Assembly: GCF_004011695.2 (NCBI RefSeq)
Contig: NC_082411.1
Location: forward strand, 434,001-498,000
Source: Ascochyta rabiei
Taxonomy: Eukaryota > Ascomycota > Dothideomycetes > Pleosporales > Didymellaceae
Length of the DNA stretch: 64,000 bases
Direction: 5' to 3'
Part shown: positions 1 through 12,065 of the stretch, in pieces
How positions within the stretch are numbered: the stretch's first letter is position 1
Layout of the letters: each line of letters begins with the position of its first letter
The notes under the pieces: model-generated
The model's database searches: none
The model's input: only the letters and a program-made list of their open reading frames with translations
Told to the model about the DNA's origin: nothing
Program-made: the position numbers and the translations under genes

Positions 1-463
1 CGGCTTTCCTGGACCCAATCCAGATCGCAGGTATCGTCACAATGACGGGTACGAATATAATGACCAGGTGCAGAAACCGCAAGCCCGTAGCTATGGGCTC
101 GATTATGTAGTCTTCCACGAAAAAATAGATCCCACGCCTGTACTTCTTTGAGTTCTCCAAAGCTTTGGGGACTTGTTCTGCAAGTTCTTTTCTCGAAGCC
201 TCAAGCATGGCCTCTTCTTGCGTCTTCTCTCCATTCCCAGACTTATCGTGACTGATCTCAACAAATGCAAGAGGGCTGAGGGCTACCCCACCTACTGCAG
301 CAGCGCCGGACCATAGTATTGTTTTACCGCCAAATCGAGGTGTTGCGAACTGTCGGCGCGCGGCGGAGACGAATGAGCGCGTTGGCGCGCGGGCGACAAA
401 GGGCGTGGACTGCTGCAGGCCTTGTCGAAGACATTGTCGACCCAGCAGGAAGACAGTCCTCAT
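1..463 (-). CDS. ABC1/ADCK-type mitochondrial kinase, Mcp2-like (5' part only)
   Basis: N-terminal 154 codons of a gene that runs off the left edge. The product starts with a basic, Arg/Ser-rich presequence (MRTVFLLGRQ...), which suggests mitochondrial import. It continues into a segment with YRRGIYFFVEDYI, EPIATGLRFLHL and a hydrophobic stretch FVPVIVTIPAIWIG, as I remember for the region before the ABC1 kinase domain in fungal Mcp2/ADCK1-like proteins. Such proteins act at the inner mitochondrial membrane in lipid homeostasis (family knowledge). The kinase domain lies outside the window, so activity cannot be judged. An in-frame ATG at 544 would add 27 residues; I prefer 463 because the presequence then starts at the N-terminus. 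Confidence 0.75.
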   Translation of the reverse strand, partial: MRTVFLLGRQCLRQGLQQSTPFVARAPTRSFVSAARRQFATPRFGGKTILWSGAAAVGGVALSPLAFVEISHDKSGNGEKTQEEAMLEASRKELAEQVPKALENSKKYRRGIYFFVEDYIIEPIATGLRFLHLVIIFVPVIVTIPAIWIGSRKA

Positions 464-850
464 GGTACAAGATACTAGACGCAGGCGACGCGTGAAGGTT
501 CCATGCAGTTGAGCGAGCCCCTTGTGGGCCGGTTCGACTGTCATGACGTTGCTCGGTCGCAGGTGCCGTCGTGCACGGACTTCTACACACACCACAGAAC
601 ATGTGAGAGAAAGTGATTGAAGCTCACTCAAGACTGCTGCTTACGTACCCAAGCAAAGCAAACACCTTACCTATACTTGTGCCTCGTTTGCGAATAAGCA
701 GCAAATGTTTCCATGCATGGATCATTAACGCCGAATCAAGTCACTGGACGAAGAGATTATCTTTCACTTAACATTGATAACTAACCACTGATTATATAGA
801 ACAACGAAAAAAACGCTTAGTCAGATGCAGGAACAGTATCGCCACATATC
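464..850. other. intergenic, 3' side of the monooxygenase and 5' side of the ABC1 gene
   Basis: No convincing coding sequence, RNA gene or repeat seen. It should hold the ABC1-gene promoter and the 3' UTR of the monooxygenase. Confidence 0.5.
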
Positions 851-3772
<2,922 letters not shown>

Positions 3773-4070
3773 GTTCTCAAAAGACCAGGTATACCCTGTG
3801 ACCTAGGAGCAGTGGTGTACTTTACATACTGCCTGCATACACAGACAAAGAGCTAAGGTTTTAGCGCCCTTATCAAAGTAAAACACTTTTTACATTAAGT
3901 GCACCTTTAATTACAGAAGTAAAGATGCATGCTTTTAAGAAGACTTACTCTTCTTACTAACGCACACTTATAGTTTAAAACAATGTTAAGACCTACTTAT
4001 GTTTTGCTAAGTTAAAGATTAATTAACTCTGAATACTTGTGTCACGGGGTGAACCTGGTCTTTTGAGAAC
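3773..4070. mobile_element. MITE-like element with 30-bp terminal inverted repeats
   Basis: The left end 3773..3802 and the reverse complement of the right end 4041..4070 share 30 aligned positions with only about four mismatches; the outer 18 bases (GTTCTCAAAAGACCAGGT) are identical. The roughly 240 bp between them are clearly AT-rich, contain many TTAA-type words and have no reading frame of note. Size, inverted ends and lack of coding capacity are those of a miniature inverted-repeat element. I see no clear target-site duplication, so the superfamily and exact ends are open. Confidence 0.65.
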
Positions 4071-5017
4071 AACCCATAGCGAGCCAGGCCAGCATCCTGT
4101 ACCAAGCAAGGCACGGACCCATGAAGACCAAAAGCATATGTTGCTAGGATGTGCGAAATCTCAACCACATCGATACTTGTTTTCGTTGCGAAGTCAGGTC
4201 TTTGATCACCGCCTGTGATCTGGTCTCACACCCAGGTAAGCAGCTTTTCTTCTGCACGTTGGTAGTATTTCGAGTGGTCCGAAACCACAGAGCACACTGT
4301 TGGTCAAATGAAAAAAGCAAGCCTCACAGGTACATCGTGTTGTGAAAGTCTCGGGAAAAAGCGAAGCCCATCGCAGTCAAGAAATGATAACGCTCTCTGG
4401 AACTGTGATGGTATCACAAATCTTGTTTGTTTTCGCACTTCTTAACTTTTTGAAGCAGTTGAAGGGAAGGTTGGGACGCGACCATGCGGAGGTTTAGCTG
4501 GTTTCGCTTAAGCTCCCCCTTAACGGGAACAAACACTTATATTCCGAAGAGGTCCCTGCGTATCAATTGCTGTTTTGGCAGGCACCATCCGACCTACAGA
4601 GCAACCTGCGCAGCCACACGATATGGCCTGCCGAAGCAACCCGCCTCCATCTCTTGCTCTGCAACAATGTCGTTTTCTAGGCCGGCGCCGCTCGTTGCTG
4701 CATTCTTCGAAACATGGGGCAACGACACAATGATCAAGCTTGCCAAGACGTCTTATCACGTCTTGACATGATATTTGCTCCTCTTCGCATGCAGTCGTGT
4801 TGCAATTGGTGGGGATGGTACACTTCCCATATCCACACCGAACCTCACTACCACCGAAGAGGCAGGTCGGAACTGCCAAGGATGCCAAGGACGCACGTTG
4901 TACAACTTCGAGGCTGCGATCTGGTCTACCGCATCATCGGCCTATAAGCGGTACCTGGTCACTGGGAGCCCAATGAGTATGGATGTCACCAATGACGGGA
5001 TGGACGTGCCGAATAGG
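4071..5017. other. intergenic upstream of the aminopeptidase gene
   Basis: No supported gene. A Cys-rich minus-strand frame (4520..4888) was considered and rejected. Confidence 0.4.
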
Positions 5018-5023
5018 TATAAA
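5018..5023 (+). promoter_or_regulatory. TATA box of the aminopeptidase gene
   Basis: TATAAA lies 86 bp upstream of the start codon at 5109, a usual distance for a fungal TATA element. Confidence 0.4.
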
Positions 5024-5108
5024 GTGAGAGCCATGTCCGAGTCTCTGAGCCCGGTCACTTCTCTGGACAATCTTGCAAACCAGTGCAAACGAAAGCACCG
5101 ATACAGCC

Positions 5109-6700
5109 ATGCTTAAGTCAATCACTGCCGTTGCTGCCTGCGCAGCTACCTTCGTGGACGCCGCGGCTTTGCTGCCTCGTGCCAACTCCACTAAGAAGCT
5201 TGTTACCTCCGTCAGTAGCAATTCACCCTTTCCAATGTATATAGCTGACTATTAGTAGGAAGCCTTGAGGCATCTGCTTGATATTGACAACCTTTATGCC
5301 AAGGCCGAGCACTTGCAGGAGATTGCCTACAGTACTGAAGGCAAGAACCGTGTTATTGGCAGCAAGGGACACGATGACACAGTTGCCTGGATCAAGGAAA
5401 CTATCGGACAGTTTCCTGATTACTACACCATCCAGCTTCAGGGCGTCCCGCTCCTGGTTGGTGTGTCTGCGAACCTTACTGCCAACAACAAGACCATTGA
5501 AGTTTACCCGGTCACCCTTGCGCCGGAAGGTGATGTTTCAGGCCCGCTCGTTGCCATTCCCAATTTGGGCTGCGAAGAGGTGAGCTTCTCTGTATCCATG
5601 CACAAAGCATAAGTAACACGAGCTAGGCGGACTTCACTGAGAGCTTAGAGGGCAAGATTGCACTCATCAACCGCGGTACCTGCTCATTCGGTATCAAGGT
5701 TCAGCTTGCAGCTGCAAAGGGCGCACTTGGTGTGGTCGCCTGGAACAACGGCGAAGGCACTCTCGAGGGTTACTCGCTGCAGGTGTTTGAGGATCCTGCT
5801 AAGCCCTACGTGCCTGTTGGTGGTATCACTCTCGGCCAGGGCGAGTCCCTCCTCGCTCAGCTCCAAGCTGGCGTTGACATCAACGTCAACCTCAAGACCA
5901 TTGTGCAGAATGCCACTAGCTACAATGTCATTGCAGAGACAATTGCTGGTGATCATGACAACGTCATTCACGTCGGTGGACATTCGGATTCAGTTACCGC
6001 GGGCCCAGGAATTAACGACAATGGCTCTGGCTCTATCTCCCTTCTTGAGATCGCCATCCAGCTGACAAAGTTCTCCATAAACAACGCCGTTCGTTTTTCT
6101 TGGTGGACCGGTGAAGAGGCTGGTCTGCTCGGTGCTGAGTACTACGTCAAGCAGCTGTCGCAAGCTGAGAAGGACAAAATCCGTCTGTTCCTTGACTTTG
6201 ACATGATGGCATCACCCAACTACGCCATTCAGATCTACGATGGCGATGGTTCGGCATTCAACTCCACTGGCCCCGCTGGCTCTGCGGAAGCCGAGCACGA
6301 GTTCGCAGCATACTTCGACAACCTTGGTCTCAACCATACCGAGATCGAGTTCGATGGCCGTTCTGACTACGGTCCTTTCCTTGAGGCTGGTATTGCGGCC
6401 GGGGGTATTGCAGGTGGAGCTGAGGGCATCAAGACCCAAGAAGAGTTTGAGATGTTTGGTGGTGGCGCTGGTGTTCCCTACGATGTCAACTACCACGAGG
6501 ACGGTGACACAGTCAACAACCTAAACCTTGAGGCTTGGATCGAGTTTGCCAGAGCTATTGCGCACATGACCGCTACGTATGCCCGCAGCTGGGATACCAT
6601 CCCGCCAAGGAACGCCACTGCGTCGGTTAAGAGGTCTGAGAAGTACAATGAGTACAAGCAGGCTTTCCAGAAGACCAAGAGGTACCAGAGGTGGGTCTAA
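5109..6700 (+). CDS. APE3: M28 zinc aminopeptidase, aminopeptidase Y type, with PA domain
   Basis: Three exons, 5109..5210, 5259..5579 and 5627..6700, give 498 aa. The N-terminus MLKSITAVAACAATFVDAAA is a signal peptide. A PA-like domain covers roughly residues 140-240 (region with INRGTCSFG). The M28 catalytic part follows: HSDS near residue 260 (His and Asp ligands), NDNGSG, WTGEEAGLLGAEYY (catalytic Glu pair) and the late YHEDGDT His. All di-zinc ligands expected for the family are present. Yeast Ape3 is a vacuolar enzyme; many filamentous relatives are secreted, and the sequence does not decide between the two. Several N-x-S/T sites are present. Both introns are short with clean GT-AG ends. 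Confidence 0.92.
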
Positions 6701-7072
6701 AGACACAGTCTTGCATTTATTGATGGGATATACATCATTATCAAATTTAAAAGATCTATCGATAAACATAACTAGCATCCTCCGCAGTGACATATGAACA
6801 AGCGAGTAGGCTGCAAACTCTCGACGTACTAGAACAAGGGGTCTCTATGCACTACTGTTGAGCCCCGTTGAAAGTCCTCAACTTTACATTACATGACTTC
6901 TCGTTCCTGTATACGCATTTTACGATATTCGCACCCTCTGAGTATTTAATTCCGAAACTTTGCTCATGTTCAACACCCTTCTTGCAAGGCAGATCGTTGC
7001 CTTCTGTGGTGTCAATCAACGTTCCGCTATACATGAGGAAAGAACAAAAACAAGTTAGCAAATGAAATAAGA
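6701..7072. other. intergenic between convergent genes
   Basis: 3' UTR space of the aminopeptidase and of the minus-strand hypothetical gene. Nothing else seen. Confidence 0.5.
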
Positions 7073-7564
7073 CTAAAATCGCATGACAACTCCGTCGAGC
7101 TTCGTGAAGATGATCTTCTCTTCCGACTCGTCGTTCTCTTCGATTGACTCTGGATCCTGCTCAAATTGCAAGGCGGGGCGGCAAGCAAACATGACCAGGA
7201 GTGATATCCGTATCTGGAAGGAATTTCGGCTGTAGAGCTCTTCGAGGGGGAGAATGTTCTTGCTGTAAGCGACAAGTCTGAGCTGAAGATCGGTCATTTC
7301 GTTGACCTGATCCACCTCTCCGGATTGCGCAAGCCGGTAAGCGTCTTCGAGATAGATCAGCTCAGCCAGCAGAGCCTTGTTGTCGTAATTGACTCTTAGA
7401 AACTCTCGCATTGGCCCCAGACAACGGATGTGGAAGGCATTTGCGATTTCTTCGAGGTTGCTCTCCGATAGTTTCTTGGACGCGGCTAGGGTAGAGCACT
7501 CGCCGCTACGGAGAATGGAGAACACGTTCGAAAGGATGATACGAGAACAAGAGATGAAAGCCAT
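7073..7564 (-). CDS. hypothetical 163-aa protein
   Basis: Single uninterrupted frame, start ATG at 7564 in a good context (CAAAATGG). The product is mostly helical by eye, with an acidic tail (ESIEENDESEEK) before a short C-terminus. The central part, with alternating Leu and charged residues, slightly resembles the C-terminal helices of fungal BTB proteins, but I do not see a BTB fold and will not assign one. The frame stays open a further 33 codons upstream, so the start is not certain. Confidence 0.5.
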   Translation of the reverse strand: MAFISCSRIILSNVFSILRSGECSTLAASKKLSESNLEEIANAFHIRCLGPMREFLRVNYDNKALLAELIYLEDAYRLAQSGEVDQVNEMTDLQLRLVAYSKNILPLEELYSRNSFQIRISLLVMFACRPALQFEQDPESIEENDESEEKIIFTKLDGVVMRF

Positions 7565-8360
7565 TTTGGAGATGAGGTCTGCTGTTGGGTTGAGCTGGGA
7601 TGAAGCAAATGTTGAGGTACAAACAAATCTTTCTTGGACATTGTTTGTATAGTAGCATAACAAATCGGATACACTATTGAAGTGATTATTGAAAAGGGAA
7701 AAATGGTGAACCGATACCTACACCTCAAACCGTACTACAATCGTCCAATCAGCACGCTGACCATATGCGCAAGAGCCGGGTCACTCCATCATTTCTGGTG
7801 CTTCGCTAACCAAATTTTAAATAGCTGCCAGAACCAATGGGATACTCCAGGGCTCTGTAGTGTGTGTTGATCGCTTTTGTAGACCATATTGTCTTCTTCA
7901 AGCTATTGCGTGATCGAGTCAGCATATGCACTCGCAGGCGATGTAATAACATCATACATTTTCGGCTAAGACTACTGAAATTTGTTGTGAATCAAGAAAG
8001 CTCTGCAAGACCTGAGCCGTACATCTTTGCAGATTGGTGTTTGTTGGGTGTGATGCGAAGAAGGGGTTGATTTGGTTAGCCTTGATACTGCGGCTACGCT
8101 AGGCATGTGGCTCAAACAACGCACGTGTTTGCACTAGCCACCGCCCCAACTTTCTTGCCAGACAGCTGCGCCGTCTTGACATACGACACAACACCCTGAA
8201 CCTCTCGAGCCTTACCGTCTTACAACTTCTCGCGCTTCCCAAACCTTGGCTATATCCACGAACCCGCACTTGACCTTCCGACTGCGACATTACGTTCTTC
8301 GGCGGTGACGAACGCCAGAGGTCCACTCCAGATCGGCGCGAACAGCACACGACACACGAC
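7565..8360. other. intergenic, divergent promoter region
   Basis: Lies between a minus-strand gene and ARL1. No coding or repeat signal seen. Confidence 0.45.
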
Positions 8361-9166
8361 ATGGGCGGCTATATTTCAAAGTTCTCGGGGTTAATTTGGG
8401 CGAAGAAGGAGACTAGGATACTGATTCTTGGGCTTGTGAGAGCTGTCACTTGGAGAGCGCCAACAGCGGAGGTGCTGATGACAAATGCAGGATAACGCTG
8501 GCAAGACAACACTGTTGTACAGACTGAAGGTATGTTCAAGGCAGAGAAGGGAAGGAGAATGTTGGTTGCGCGTATTACTGAAAGAGGAGATGCGATTCAT
8601 GGTGGCGATGCTGACAATTGTAACAGATTGGCGAAGTAGTTACGACAATACCAACAATAGGGTTCAATGTCGAATCGGTGACATACAAGAATCTCAACTT
8701 CAATGTTTGGGTATGTCAAATCTACACAGTAGAGAAATGACATACGTAGTCTAATACATGGCAGGATCTTGGAGGCCAGACTTCGATTCGTCCATACTGG
8801 CGTTGCTACTACGCCAACACAGCCGCTGTAATATTCGTCATTGATAGCACCGATATCGATCGTTTGTCAACCGCCTCGGAGGAACTGTCTGCCATGCTGA
8901 ACGAAGAGGAACTACGAGACGCCGCCCTGCTCGTCTTCGCGAACAAACAAGATCAACCTGGCGCAAAGGGTGCTGGCGAGATTAGCGAGGCATTGAGGCT
9001 AGGCGAACTGAAGGATCGCAACTGGAGTATTGTTGCATGTAGTGCGGTCGATGGTCGTGGTGTGGACGAGGGCATGGATTGGCTTGTGGTGAGTACAGAA
9101 GAGTTATGGCTACTTTGAGAACGCGCTACTAACCTGCTGCAGTCGAATGTGAACAATGATAACTAG
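8361..9166 (+). CDS. ARL1: ARF-like GTPase Arl1
   Basis: Five exons: 8361..8435, 8491..8529, 8627..8710, 8765..9088 and 9143..9166, giving 181 aa. The N-terminus [10 protein letters not shown] has the Gly2 for myristoylation. The GTPase motifs are complete: DNAGKTTLL (P-loop), PTIGFNVE (switch I), WDLGGQ (switch II) and NKQD (base recognition). Near-full conservation with Arl1 is obvious from the stretch around [19 protein letters not shown]. Arl1 acts at the trans-Golgi, recruiting GRIP-domain golgins. The second exon is only 39 bp and the last coding exon only 24 bp, so automated gene calls may drop either. Confidence 0.95.
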
Positions 9167-9513
9167 ACCGCTGGCCGGCATGATTGCGAGATGGATGGTT
9201 AGGTAATGGTAGCGTATACTTTCAAGAGAAGGAGTGCCATCATACTGGCGGTGGGTGTGCAAACCGTGAATATCGACGAGCAGTAGGTAGTTCGCAATAC
9301 GTCTACTGAGACATACTACACCTTACAGAATTTCTGCTACACCAGCAGTTGGGTTCTGGTGCGTTTATTGAGCTCTTTCATTTGATCCAAGAAAACGGTG
9401 TGCCTGAACGCGACAGCTTGAACTAGCGCTGACGTCAAGGTCCGTGTTACGTACGTATGAGCGTCGTGGCTTCTTCAATCCAATCCAAAGCGCAACTGCT
9501 CTCAAGCTCAAAT
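9167..9513. other. intergenic between ARL1 and the Zn2Cys6 gene
   Basis: Terminator side of ARL1 and promoter of the regulator gene. Nothing else seen. Confidence 0.4.
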
Positions 9514-10756
9514 ATGCCACCGCTTCGAACACCAAATGCGCAGTGTAGGCAAAAGTCATGTTCAGAATGTGTAAGAGCTAAGCGAAGATGCGATATCGGA
9601 CTGCCATGTTGTGCACGATGCAGCAGGCAGCATCTTTGGTGCACTTATCCGCAACAACTCGATTCTGAGCGAGCATCATCAGATCCTAGGGGTGATTGAA
9701 ACCTTTCAGATGCCGCAACGATGAATTTGGTGGATGCTGGCGTCGGATTGTTTCCACTCGATCTCGAAGCATTCTGCATTCCAACAGCAACGGGAGATCA
9801 GCTTTATGATTTTGATCTACCCAGTGCTATCAGCTCCTTGAGTTCTCTCGGCCAACTCATAGGCAGCTCGACTGACGGCGAGGGCCAGATCACGTCGCAT
9901 AGTCCCTACAGCTCCGCGAAATTGTCGACCATATCATTCGCAGATATTGCACCTCTCGCCAAATCGAGACGGCTTCCCAATCATTCAACTGAAGTTAGCA
10001 CCTCGGATGATGGTGGAGAACAACTCAACTTTCTGGTGTCACGCCATGCTATATGATGAGCATATGCCCCGATCGTTGCAAGATGCACACGCCTCCTGTG
10101 CTCTCTACAATGCTAGGAATGACATTAACACCGACTTTGTGGCACGCCACATTATGAGCCGTGTTGATGAGCTCATAGCAGTGCCTTTGCCGACAGATGC
10201 AACCGAGATACTGGCTCAAGCGCATGCTCTAATGTTGTATCAAATCATGCTTGTCTTTGGTGGCGATGTGCAACACTACAGCCACGCCGAGGTTCTTGTG
10301 CCTCTTCTCGAAGCAGTCGACAACTTGTTGCTCCATCTCAGCACTCAGCAGACTGACCCTATCAACGAGCTGTCTCTGTACCCAAGCGCAGCTATGCGCG
10401 CCGTGTGGAAGTCGTTCGTATTTCGGGAGACCTTGCGCCGCACTATCTTGTCGCTCTTCCAGTTCCTGGCTTTGTGCCGTCTGCTGCGTGGACAATTTGG
10501 CTCTTGTACAAATGAACTTTCGCATGGCAACAAGGTGACACTTTCAGCACATCTTTGGAGTGCAACCACCGCCTTTGATAATGCAGTAGCTTGGAATGAA
10601 AAGAAGCATTTCCTAGTCCACGATCTGGATTTCACGGATGTCCTGCGGGATGCTCGGCCAGACGACATCGACAGCTTTGGGAGGACAATGCTTGTAGGGC
10701 TTCAGGGCATCGACGATTTCAAGGGTTGGTTCTACACGAGGGGTGGCACCTTTTGA
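9457..10756 (+). CDS. Zn2Cys6 transcription factor, secondary-metabolism regulator type; integrity uncertain
   Basis: The frame from ATG 9457 (or 9514) encodes a binuclear zinc cluster with spacing C-x2-C-x6-C-x6-C-x2-C-x6-C (CSEC, CDIG, CARC) and a basic linker RAKRRCD. The C-terminal part resembles the activation/regulatory half of AflR-like and other cluster-specific regulators. The reading is broken twice: an in-frame TGA at 9697 and a change of frame between about 9990 and 10060. Both can be explained by introns (9692..9787, 96 bp, good CAG acceptor; 9994..10060, 67 bp, weak GTTAGC and GAG ends), or by decay, which would fit the broken methyltransferase nearby. I cannot decide. Family role: nuclear activator of a neighbouring gene cluster. 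Confidence 0.6.
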
Positions 10757-11302
10757 GAGTACATACTGTGCGCCGCACGGATCGTCTGTCAGACTTTAAG
10801 GCGTAAGAAGAGCATTGACGATGCAATCTTGTGAGCAACTTCAGCTGGCAGAGACGAGGCACTACCACAGCAAGCGCTTAACGGTCCCCGGTCTCTTGTT
10901 GCGGTTTAAAAGCCTGCCCTTCACTACCACACCGCTGATTAGCAATTCTGGAGCTGAAATCTGCAGCTCACATTTGCCAAATCGAGGGACCGTTGGAACG
11001 ACGCTCGCGAGATCATGATTGCTCAATCCGAAATGGCAGGTCAAACTGCGAATTCACCGACCATTGCAATACACGGAAGCAGCTGATAGTCAGTAGTGTC
11101 CATTGCCGATGGTTGTCCGGATCGAAAATTTCACATTGGGTTCAAACTCATACCTCCGCCCCACTTCGAAAGAATCTACCGCCCACGGAACCAGCAGAAG
11201 AGTGCCAGGAAAACTAATACAGTTTTCAATGTAATGTCACCGTTAAATTGCACCGGTGATATATTGCTAATAGACGTTTGTCTTCCCATCTCAGTAATAA
11301 CT
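10757..11302. other. intergenic upstream of the tRNA gene
   Basis: No supported gene seen. Confidence 0.4.
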
Positions 11303-11367
11303 GGCCTAATGGCCCAATGGCAAGGCGCTTGACTACGATTCAATCGGCAATCAAGAGATTCCAGGTT

Positions 11368-11422
11368 GTAAGTAATTCCATCACCCGCAACGCCCAGCGT
11401 TCGATTCCTAACAATTCCTCAG
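11368..11422 (+). other. 55-nt GT-AG, spliceosomal-type intron-like insert inside the tRNA T-loop
   Basis: Starts GTAAGT and ends CCTCAG, with a consensus branch site CTAAC at 11408..11412, ten bases before the AG. Length and signals match introns of the protein genes in this window. The flanking tRNA bases rejoin as a standard TTCGACC loop. I see no bulge-helix-bulge at its ends, which tRNA-splicing endonuclease would normally need. The mode of removal is therefore inferred to be the spliceosome, or the gene is dead. Confidence 0.75.
11397..11408 (+). promoter_or_regulatory. B-box-like sequence inside the tRNA insert
   Basis: GCGTTCGATTCC matches the Pol III B-box consensus (GGTTCGANTCC) at all but the first position. 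The normal B-box of the gene is split by the insert after AGGTT. This internal copy could recruit TFIIIC instead. Confidence 0.5.
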
Positions 11423-11453
11423 CGACCCCTGGTTAGGTCATCACGACAGACAT

Positions 11454-11463
11454 CTTTTTTTTT
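11454..11463 (+). terminator. Pol III terminator (T10)
   Basis: A run of ten T begins 14 bases after the tRNA 3' end, the usual place for an RNA polymerase III stop. It argues that the interrupted tRNA gene is, or was recently, a real transcription unit. Confidence 0.75.
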
Positions 11464-12065
11464 GCGCTACAAGGCTGTCTTTTGACGGCACGCGCCTTCT
11501 CACTCTAACTATAGCTCCTTCATGCCAGGTTTGACCCCCGATTAAGTCAAAGACAATTCCTTTTTGCTCATATTGGGGTTTTGGTGCTCACTATATACTG
11601 ACCTGCCTTGCACGATGCAGAACGCAAAGCGCAGCGTCAACACAGTAAAAAGAGGCATGTTGCAGCACAAATGTAAGTTGTATACAGCTAAAACATTTCT
11701 AGCCGTTCTTTAATAATGTCTTAGCATTGTGTAGACACCCTAGGTGGCTATGGGTTCAGCTGTGCTACGCGAGTGACCTGATGGCCTGTATCGCACACAG
11801 CACATTACTGGCTGTGTTGTCCGCCAGAACGCCGGTTTCTTTTTCGTTTTTACCTCAGACTTGTTGCATCTTTGTAATTTGGTTCATATGGTCAGTGTAG
11901 CCTTGACTTAACCTACGCCATACGCTATCGTTTGTATCGTGCAAAAAGGTTTTGTGGGGAATGCATTTGATAGATATAGTTACAATACGACTGAGCGAAG
12001 AAACGTCCAATTCATGGAAGCTTTCAAGCGCAATCTCGACACTCATTGGAGCTTACTGGGACTTT
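11464..12065. other. intergenic between tRNA and methyltransferase pseudogene
   Basis: No gene seen. Confidence 0.4.

Larger units (their letters stand above)
11303..11440 (+). tRNA. tRNA-Arg(ACG) with a canonical 11-nt intron and a 55-nt spliceosomal-type insert in the T-loop
   Basis: Cloverleaf read by hand. Acceptor stem GGCCTAA (11303..11309) pairs with TTAGGTC (11433..11439), with one G-T, and the discriminator is A. The D-stem is GCC/GGC. The anticodon stem CTTGA/TCAAG encloses loop C-T-A-C-G-A plus A, anticodon ACG (11335..11337), with an 11-nt intron 11339..11349 at the standard 37/38 position. The T-stem CCAGG (11361..11365) pairs with CCTGG (11428..11432). The T-loop is TT (11366..11367) and CGACC (11423..11427), separated by 11368..11422. 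Removing both inserts gives a 7-nt TTCGACC T-loop and full pairing. An A-box fits (TGGCCCAATGG, 11310..11320). Confidence 0.85.

Noticed and set aside
4520..4888. Minus-strand 122-codon frame with about 17 cysteines, effector-like at first sight
   Set aside because: No signal peptide, Arg-rich patches, and equally open frames on the plus strand. The Cys richness comes from GCA/TGC-rich DNA.
11361..11408. Reading the tRNA insert as a duplicated or alternative T-arm
   Set aside because: The bases around the internal TTCGATT cannot form a 5-bp stem, while removing the GT-AG insert restores perfect pairing.
11368..11422. T-loop insert removed by tRNA-splicing endonuclease via a bulge-helix-bulge
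   Set aside because: The insert ends share only an AATTCC direct repeat and do not fold back to form the 4-bp helix with two 3-nt bulges that the enzyme recognises.
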